7,017 nt of DNA, taken from positions 1 through 7,017 of the forward strand of contig JBAXYJ010000151.1 of the NCBI GenBank assembly GCA_041670885.1, written 5' to 3'. Positions 1-4,774 of the stretch are shown piece by piece. A program made the translations under genes and the position numbers. How positions within the stretch are numbered: the first letter of the stretch is position 1; the number at the start of each line of letters is the position of its first letter. The notes under the pieces were generated by a model that was not told the DNA's origin, made no database searches, and saw only the letters and a list, made by a program, of their open reading frames with translations. Source of the DNA: JAJBWD01 sp041670885. Lineage in GTDB: Bacteria > Bacillota > Clostridia > Clostridiales > Clostridiaceae.

Positions 1-1434
1 AGAAATACAGCCTTTATCGATATTTATATAGAAAGAGATCTGAAAAATGGTATAATAACAGAAGACACGGCACAGGAAATAATAGATCAGTTTGTTATAA
101 AGCTTAGAATGGTAAGACATCTTAGAACAGGAGAATACAATGAGCTCTTTGCAGGAGATCCTAACTGGGTAACTGAATCAATAGGCGGAGTTTCTTTAAA
201 TGGCAAACCAATGGTTACAAAAACAGCCTTCAGATTTTTACACACCCTTTCAAACTTAGGTCCGGCTCCTGAACCAAATATGACTATATTATGGTCAGAA
301 AAGCTGCCAAAACCTTTCAAGGATTTCTGTGCTGAAATGTCAATTAAAACAGATGCCCTTCAGTATGAAAATGATGATGTAATGAGACATTTATATGGAG
401 ATGATTATGGTATTGCCTGCTGCGTATCTGCTATGGAGCTTGGGAAAAGAATGCAGTTCTTCGGTGCCAGAACAAACTTAGCTAAGGCACTGTTAATGTC
501 ATTAAACGGCGGAGTAGATGAGCTTAAGGGTAAGAAAGTAATTCCGGATATTCCAAAGATGGAAGATGAAGTTCTGGATTATAAAAAGGTAAAAGGAATG
601 TACAGCAAGGTACTTCAGTATGTAGCAGAAGTATATGTACATACTATGAATACAATACACTACATGCATGACAAATACGCATATGAAGCAGGACAGTTAG
701 CTCTTCATGACACAAATGTGAAATACTTTATGGCTTTTGGTGTAGCAGGACTGTCAGTAGCTGCTGATTCCTTAAGCGCAATTAAATATGCAAAGGTTAT
801 GCCGGTAAGAGATGAAAATGGAATTACAGTTGATTTTAAAATAGAAGGAGACTTCCCTAAATACGGAAATGATGATGACAGGGTAGATGATTTAGCAGTT
901 GAATTAATTAAAGAATTCTCATCTTACCTTAAACAGCATCCAACCTATAAGGGAGCAGAACATACACTGTCTGCACTGACTATAACATCAAATGTAGTTT
1001 ACGGTAAGAAAACAGGATCTACACCGGACGGAAGAAAAGTTGGTGAGCCCTTAGCACCTGGAGCTAACCCAATGCATGGAAGAGATATAAATGGAGCACT
1101 TGCTTCCTTAAACTCCGTAGCTAAGATACCATACAGAGAGTATTGCCAGGATGGTATATCAAATACCTTCTCTATAACTCCTGATGCTCTTGGAAAGAGC
1201 TTAGAATCCAGAATAGATAATCTTGTAAATCTTATGGATGGTTATTTTGCTCAAAGTGCTTTCCATCTTAATGTAAATGTATTAAATAGGGAAACATTGA
1301 TAGATGCTATGGAAAATCCTGATAAGTATCCAACACTAACAATAAGGGTTTCCGGTTATGCTGTACATTTTAACAGACTGTCAAAAGAACAGCAGTTAGA
1401 TGTTATAAGAAGAACATTCCACGAAAAGTTCTAG
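1..1434 (+). CDS. pflB: Pyruvate formate-lyase (formate C-acetyltransferase), C-terminal part; 5' end cut by window edge
   Basis: The frame is open from base 1, so this is the last 477 codons of a longer gene; the ATG at 109 is internal. The enzyme is a cytoplasmic glycyl-radical protein that converts pyruvate and CoA to acetyl-CoA and formate. The catalytic cysteine pair is in the IACCVS motif (codons at 418-423). The radical glycine is in RVSGYAV (Gly codon at 1354-1356), 25 residues before the C-terminus as in the family. Other family hallmarks are TESIGG, PEPNMTILWSEKLP, MQFFGAR, AGLSVAADSLSAIKYAK, VYGKKTG and PGANPMHGRD. Aligned from memory to the 760-residue E. coli enzyme, the window starts near its residue 279, so roughly the first third is missing. 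The glycyl-loop approach reads AQSAFHLNVNV, a slight departure from the AQGAHHLNVNV I recall for clostridia. It is followed by pflA, its activase. The alternative glycyl-radical enzymes (diol dehydratase, choline lyase) lack the adjacent Cys-Cys. Confidence 0.98.
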   Translation, partial: RNTAFIDIYIERDLKNGIITEDTAQEIIDQFVIKLRMVRHLRTGEYNELFAGDPNWVTESIGGVSLNGKPMVTKTAFRFLHTLSNLGPAPEPNMTILWSEKLPKPFKDFCAEMSIKTDALQYENDDVMRHLYGDDYGIACCVSAMELGKRMQFFGARTNLAKALLMSLNGGVDELKGKKVIPDIPKMEDEVLDYKKVKGMYSKVLQYVAEVYVHTMNTIHYMHDKYAYEAGQLALHDTNVKYFMAFGVAGLSVAADSLSAIKYAKVMPVRDENGITVDFKIEGDFPKYGNDDDRVDDLAVELIKEFSSYLKQHPTYKGAEHTLSALTITSNVVYGKKTGSTPDGRKVGEPLAPGANPMHGRDINGALASLNSVAKIPYREYCQDGISNTFSITPDALGKSLESRIDNLVNLMDGYFAQSAFHLNVNVLNRETLIDAMENPDKYPTLTIRVSGYAVHFNRLSKEQQLDVIRRTFHEKF

Positions 1435-1441
1435 TTAACAC

Positions 1442-1459
1442 GCTTAGCTAAAGCTAAGC
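1442..1459 (+). other. Perfect hairpin just after pflB stop
   Basis: GCTTAGC (1442-1448) and GCTAAGC (1453-1459) form a perfect 7-bp stem around TAAA, starting 8 bases after the pflB stop. There is no T-tract behind it, so it does not look like an intrinsic terminator. A role in protecting the pflB 3' end or in setting the PflB:PflA ratio is inference. Confidence 0.6.
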
Positions 1460-1466
1460 ATCGGGT

Positions 1467-1496
1467 CTTCAGATGGGGAGTCTACACCATCTGAAG
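1467..1496 (+). promoter_or_regulatory. Perfect 10-bp hairpin in pflB-pflA spacer, possible RNA switch arm
   Basis: CTTCAGATGG (1467-1476) pairs perfectly with CCATCTGAAG (1487-1496) around a 10-base loop. The 3' arm core CATCTGAA (1488-1495) is also exactly complementary to TTCAGATG at 1560-1567, which contains the pflA start codon. The hairpin could therefore compete with a fold that hides the start. There is no T-tract after it. It may be part of a regulatory leader for pflA or an interspersed repeat inserted between the genes. The structure is seen; the function is inferred. Confidence 0.5.
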
Positions 1497-1551
1497 CAGA
1501 ATTATAGGATCACTAACTTATAGAAGTGGGCGTCTTGAAATTTCGATTAAA

Positions 1552-1557
1552 GAGAGG
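1552..1557 (+). promoter_or_regulatory. Ribosome-binding site that fixes the pflA start
   Basis: GAGAGG lies 7 bases before the ATG at 1565. The in-frame GTG at 1526 has no Shine-Dalgarno sequence upstream and would add 13 residues that the PflA family lacks. The site therefore selects 1565 as the start. Confidence 0.85.
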
Positions 1558-1564
1558 TATTCAG

Positions 1565-2293
1565 ATGATAAAAGGTAAAATTCATTCCTTTGAAAGCATG
1601 GGACTCGTAGATGGACCTGGTATAAGGACAGTAGTTTTTTTTCAGGGATGTTTTCTTAGGTGTGCCTATTGTCATAATCCGGATACCTGGAGCACGGCAG
1701 GAGGAACAGAGTATACATCAGAGGATCTGATGACTAAAATTCTAAGGTTTAAGCCTTACTTTGAAAAATCTGGAGGAGGAGTAACCTTCTCTGGGGGTGA
1801 ACCCCTTCTGCAGAGTGAATTTCTGCTGGAGATGCTTAAAAAGTGCAGAGAAAACGGAATAAATACCGCACTGGATACCTCAGGTTATGGACATGGAAAT
1901 TATAAAGAAATTTTAAAAAATGTAGATTTAGTAATACTTGATATTAAACATACTAATGATGAAGACCATTTGAAATTAACAGGAAAAGATAGAAAGGGCT
2001 CTGATGAATTTATAGAAGCTCTCAATAAGGAAAATAAGAAAGTATGGGTAAGACATGTGGTAGTTCCGGGTATTACAGACAGCAGGGAACATTTAATTAA
2101 GCTTTCTAAAATAATTAAAAGAATAAACAATGTGGAGAAAATTGAGCTCCTTCCCTATCACACCATGGCAGTTGTTAAATATAAAGAACTCGGCATTCCA
2201 TACAAGCTGGAAGAAAAAGAACCTATGGACAAAAAAAAGGCAGGGGAACTTGAACACTTTCTTAAAGATTTATTAAAAGAGGGAAATTCATAA
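1565..2293 (+). CDS. pflA: Pyruvate formate-lyase activating enzyme (radical SAM)
   Basis: This 242-residue radical-SAM enzyme generates the glycyl radical on PflB by 5'-deoxyadenosyl chemistry in the cytoplasm. The iron-sulfur cluster motif CxxxCxxC is at Cys29, Cys33 and Cys36 (GCFLRCAYCHNPDTW), the same numbers as in E. coli PflA. The N-terminal VDGPGIRTVVFFQGC is the family signature. The SAM-binding SGGEPLLQ has GGE at 77-79. Asp104 in ALDTSGY and Asp126/Lys128 in LDIKH match the cation and substrate region of the family. The length fits the 246-residue E. coli enzyme and argues against the longer activases with extra ferredoxin domains, which serve other glycyl-radical enzymes. The start at 1565 is chosen for its GAGAGG site. 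It lies 130 bases after pflB in the same operon, and a strong terminator follows 94 bases after the stop. The structured spacer upstream may tune its translation. Confidence 0.97.
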   Translation: MIKGKIHSFESMGLVDGPGIRTVVFFQGCFLRCAYCHNPDTWSTAGGTEYTSEDLMTKILRFKPYFEKSGGGVTFSGGEPLLQSEFLLEMLKKCRENGINTALDTSGYGHGNYKEILKNVDLVILDIKHTNDEDHLKLTGKDRKGSDEFIEALNKENKKVWVRHVVVPGITDSREHLIKLSKIIKRINNVEKIELLPYHTMAVVKYKELGIPYKLEEKEPMDKKKAGELEHFLKDLLKEGNS

Positions 2294-2371
2294 ATTACTT
2301 ATAATAATAAATCATCTGACTGCAATGAATTAGCGTAAAATAGCAGGAATATATAAAACAACATAATATTG

Positions 2372-2392
2372 ATAAGCAATAAGCAATAAGCA
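2372..2392 (+). repeat. Three tandem copies of ATAAGCA
   Basis: The 7-mer ATAAGCA occurs three times without interruption. The third copy runs into the 5' arm of the terminator that follows, so the array probably arose by slippage from the terminator stem. It is too short to be a CRISPR or a plasmid iteron set. Confidence 0.7.
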
Positions 2393-2430
2393 AGGAAGAA
2401 ACTACTATTTCTTCCTTGCTTAATTTTTTT
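2387..2430 (+). terminator. Intrinsic terminator of the pflBA operon
   Basis: A 15-bp perfect stem (2387-2401 with 2408-2422) encloses the loop CTACTA and is followed by seven T residues at 2424-2430. It sits 94 bases after the pflA stop and separates pflBA from the kinase gene. Confidence 0.93.
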
Positions 2431-2596
2431 ATCAATTATCGATATAAACAATGAAACTGCTTGATCCGTAAAATATTTTAATAAATAGGAGGAATTTACT
2501 AGGCTTTATCGAATAATACTAATATATGTATTATTATGTAAAATTAATAACAATTTGTAAATGATATTACTTTTATGATTAAGGAGAGCAGATATT
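2431..2596 (+). promoter_or_regulatory. Leader region of the kinase gene, with AT-rich dyad and orphan ribosome-binding site
   Basis: With the preceding tail, this belongs to a gene-free stretch of 303 bases (2294-2596). It contains a consensus-like AGGAGG at 2487-2492 with no ATG, GTG or TTG at a usable distance. A perfect 8-bp inverted repeat follows (AATAATAC at 2512-2519, GTATTATT at 2528-2535). The kinase's own site AAGGAGAG is at 2581-2588. TATAAA at 2443-2448 could be a -10 element, but I see no good -35, so no promoter is assigned. Bases 2294-2371 show nothing recognisable. Confidence 0.4.
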
Positions 2597-4594
2597 ATGG
2601 CTGGAGACTCTGGTGAAAAAAAATTACTTTTTATAATTAATAATATGCCCGGCGGAATTTGTGTCTTTAGTTTTGTTGATGATTATCCATTTATTAAGAT
2701 TACATTATGGAATAAGTATCTGGAGGAAATAACAGGCTGCGATATAGAAGAAATAAATATAATAGGTCTTTCCCATATTAAAGGCATAGCACAGGATCGG
2801 GATAGTATTACTAAAGCATTTACTCAGACCATTAAAAAAGAAACACTGTTTAAAATTAAGGGGAAAGATGGCATAAACAGACTGCTCAAATTTAAATTTT
2901 CAATTGTAAATACTGATAACAATAAAAGCTATATTGCATCAGTAACTGAGATAGAAAAAGATAAAAATTCAAAACAGGAAATTTTAGAAATAAAAGAAAG
3001 TGAAGCTATCATGAGAAAGGTTGCGGATAATACATTAGATATGGTAGCTATATTTAAACCAAACTTTACAAGAAAGTATTTAACTCCTTCTTATAAGAAT
3101 ATATTAGGATATTCATTAGAGAAATTTAACAGCATGCAGTATAGTGATTGGATTCATCCGGAAGATCTAAATAAAATATTATTATTTAACCAAAACCTAA
3201 TAACACTTAAGAAAAGTATGAAATGCCAGTACAGAGCTGTCTGTGCTGACAGCAAATGTAAATATCTGGAGACATTAGGTAAACCTTTATACAATAATGG
3301 TTTACTGGAAGGTTATATTTTTTCCAGCCGGGACATGACAGAATGGGTAAAAACTGAAGATAATCTAAAAAGAAGCAGAAAGAGATATATAACATTATTT
3401 AATAATGTAAACGATGCAATTTATTTAAACAAGCTAGATGAAGACGGAAGACTTTCTAAATATATTGAGGTCAATAATGTAGCCTGCAAAAGGCTGGGCT
3501 ATACCAGGGAAGAAATGAAATCCATGTATACATATGATACTACACCGAGTTTAACAAAAGAGATGGTTTCTCATTTAGTAGATATATTAAAAACTAAAGG
3601 CAATACCCTATATGAAGCCTACCCTAAGGCCAAGGATGGGAAAATAATACCAGTTGAGATAAACAGTATATTTTTAAACTTGAATAATGAAGAATTTATT
3701 TTATCTATATCAAGAGATATCACTGAACGTAAGGAAAAAGAAAGGGCTGATGAGTATGAGAGCCTTAGAACCGAGTTTTTTGCAAATATATCTCATGAAC
3801 TTAGAACACCAGTAAATGTAATATTCAGTGCCCTGCAGCTTACTAACTCTAATACAAAGGATTTTTCATCAGATGTAGCTCTGTACAAAAAATATATGCC
3901 TGTAATGAAACAAAACTGCTATAGGATGGTGAGGCTTATTAATAACCTTATTGACGTGACCAAAATTGATGCAGGATATTTACAACTGAATTTATCAAAT
4001 GAAAATATAGTAAGCCTGGTTGAAAATATTACTCTTTCTGTAGCCCAATATACTGAATCCCAAGGAATAACCCTAATATTTGATACCAATGCAGAAGAAA
4101 AGATAATGGCCTGCGATAGCGACAAGATTGAAAGGATAATACTCAATCTTATTTCTAATGCAGTGAAATTTACGAAAAGCGGCGGCAGTATTTTTGTGAA
4201 TCTGACGGATATGGGAGACAAAGTAATAATATCAGTTAAAGATACAGGTATAGGTATATCTAAGGAAAACCAGAATTTAATCTTTGACAGGTTTATTCAG
4301 GTAGATAAGTCTTTTACAAGAAAAAGAGAGGGAAGCGGAATAGGTCTTTCATTAGTAAAATCACTGGTTGAAATGCATAATGGAAACATAGTGGTAAAAA
4401 GTGAGATTAACTCTGGCAGTGAATTTATTGTTACTCTGACGGTTTGTCTTGTTCCAAATAAAAATAATAATCTAAATACAAAGGATTTTATGATTCAGGA
4501 TAATGTAGAGAAGATAAACATAGAATTTTCTGATATATACAGCATAAAGGATGCTGGTTATTTAGGATCTGACTATGGGGAAGTCATTAAGTAA
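2597..4594 (+). CDS. Soluble multi-PAS sensor histidine kinase
   Basis: This 665-residue kinase autophosphorylates on a histidine and passes the phosphate to a response regulator, which is not in the window. There is no signal peptide or membrane segment, so it should sense a cytoplasmic cue. By eye there are three PAS-like regions: about 8-120 (divergent), 135-250 (IHPEDL, SSRDMTEW) and 262-380 (GYTREEM, ISRDITERK). HisKA follows, with His400 in SHELRTP. The HATPase has an N-box at 517-524 (NLISNAVK), G1 at 549-553 (DTGIG), an F-box at 563-566 and G2 at 579-584 (GSGIGL). All catalytic motifs are intact. The second PAS carries three close cysteines (210, 216, 221). About 45 residues extend past the HATPase and include EKINIEFSDIY. 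The start has AAGGAGAG eight bases upstream. A terminator isolates it from pflBA, while no clear terminator separates it from the cyclase gene downstream. It may be an orphan kinase feeding a distant regulator such as Spo0A, but that is inference. Confidence 0.95.
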   Translation: MAGDSGEKKLLFIINNMPGGICVFSFVDDYPFIKITLWNKYLEEITGCDIEEINIIGLSHIKGIAQDRDSITKAFTQTIKKETLFKIKGKDGINRLLKFKFSIVNTDNNKSYIASVTEIEKDKNSKQEILEIKESEAIMRKVADNTLDMVAIFKPNFTRKYLTPSYKNILGYSLEKFNSMQYSDWIHPEDLNKILLFNQNLITLKKSMKCQYRAVCADSKCKYLETLGKPLYNNGLLEGYIFSSRDMTEWVKTEDNLKRSRKRYITLFNNVNDAIYLNKLDEDGRLSKYIEVNNVACKRLGYTREEMKSMYTYDTTPSLTKEMVSHLVDILKTKGNTLYEAYPKAKDGKIIPVEINSIFLNLNNEEFILSISRDITERKEKERADEYESLRTEFFANISHELRTPVNVIFSALQLTNSNTKDFSSDVALYKKYMPVMKQNCYRMVRLINNLIDVTKIDAGYLQLNLSNENIVSLVENITLSVAQYTESQGITLIFDTNAEEKIMACDSDKIERIILNLISNAVKFTKSGGSIFVNLTDMGDKVIISVKDTGIGISKENQNLIFDRFIQVDKSFTRKREGSGIGLSLVKSLVEMHNGNIVVKSEINSGSEFIVTLTVCLVPNKNNNLNTKDFMIQDNVEKINIEFSDIYSIKDAGYLGSDYGEVIK

Positions 4595-4644
4595 AAAACA
4601 GGGGCTGATGCTGGAGTTTATGATATATTTATGATACCATTAAA

Positions 4645-4695
4645 AAGAGGTAATTTATGCAGCTCCAAAAAGTCAGCTTAATATATAAACGATAA
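4645..4695 (+). other. Possible 12-codon mini-ORF with ribosome-binding site
   Basis: AAGAGG at 4645-4650 lies six bases before ATG at 4657. The frame reads MQLQKVSLIYKR and stops at 4693-4695. No family is recognisable. It could be a leader peptide, or chance in AT-rich spacer DNA. The 15 bases ending in its ATG recur with one mismatch at 4736-4750, which makes it slightly more interesting than chance alone. Confidence 0.2.
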
Positions 4696-4707
4696 CTAAA
4701 GTGCATA

Positions 4708-4735
4708 TTTTCATCATGTTTGCAGATTATATAAT
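4708..4735 (+). promoter_or_regulatory. Candidate promoter of the diguanylate cyclase gene
   Basis: TATAAT at 4730-4735 is a perfect -10 hexamer. TTTTCA at 4708-4713, 16 bases upstream, matches four of six -35 positions. Transcription would begin around 4742, about 33 bases before the gene start. In DNA this AT-rich a perfect -10 can arise by chance, so the cyclase could also be read from the kinase promoter. Confidence 0.4.
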
Positions 4736-4747
4736 AAGAAGTAATTT

Positions 4748-4774
4748 ATGATGAAATTTACAAATGAGGAGTAA
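4748..4774 (+). other. Possible 8-codon upstream ORF abutting the cyclase start
   Basis: ATG at 4748 opens the frame MMKFTNEE. Its stop TAA at 4772-4774 directly touches the cyclase ATG at 4775 (TAAATG), and it contains the cyclase Shine-Dalgarno GAGGAG at 4766-4771. Its own site would be only a weak AAGAAG. It could couple translation to the cyclase. Chance is equally plausible. Confidence 0.2.

Noticed and set aside
109..111. ATG as the pflB start
   Set aside because: The frame is open to base 1 and the residues before it (for example FIDIYIERDL) match pyruvate formate-lyase, so it is an internal methionine.
1467..1496. Intrinsic terminator between pflB and pflA
   Set aside because: A perfect stem, but no T-tract follows.
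1526..1564. GTG start 13 codons upstream for pflA
   Set aside because: There is no ribosome-binding site before it, the extra residues lie in the structured spacer, and the ATG at 1565 has GAGAGG and matches the family N-terminus and cysteine numbering.
1435..1564. ZTP (pfl-type) riboswitch
   Set aside because: I could not match the conserved core, and such riboswitches lie upstream of their gene sets rather than in this hairpin arrangement.
2372..2392. CRISPR or iteron array
   Set aside because: Only three contiguous 7-mers with no spacers, overlapping a terminator.
3919..4221. Minus-strand 100-residue frame inside the kinase gene
   Set aside because: It lies antisense to the HisKA/HATPase region, and its sequence shows no domain or ribosome-binding site.
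4595..4774. c-di-GMP riboswitch upstream of the cyclase
   Set aside because: No GEMM-like conserved core could be seen in this spacer.
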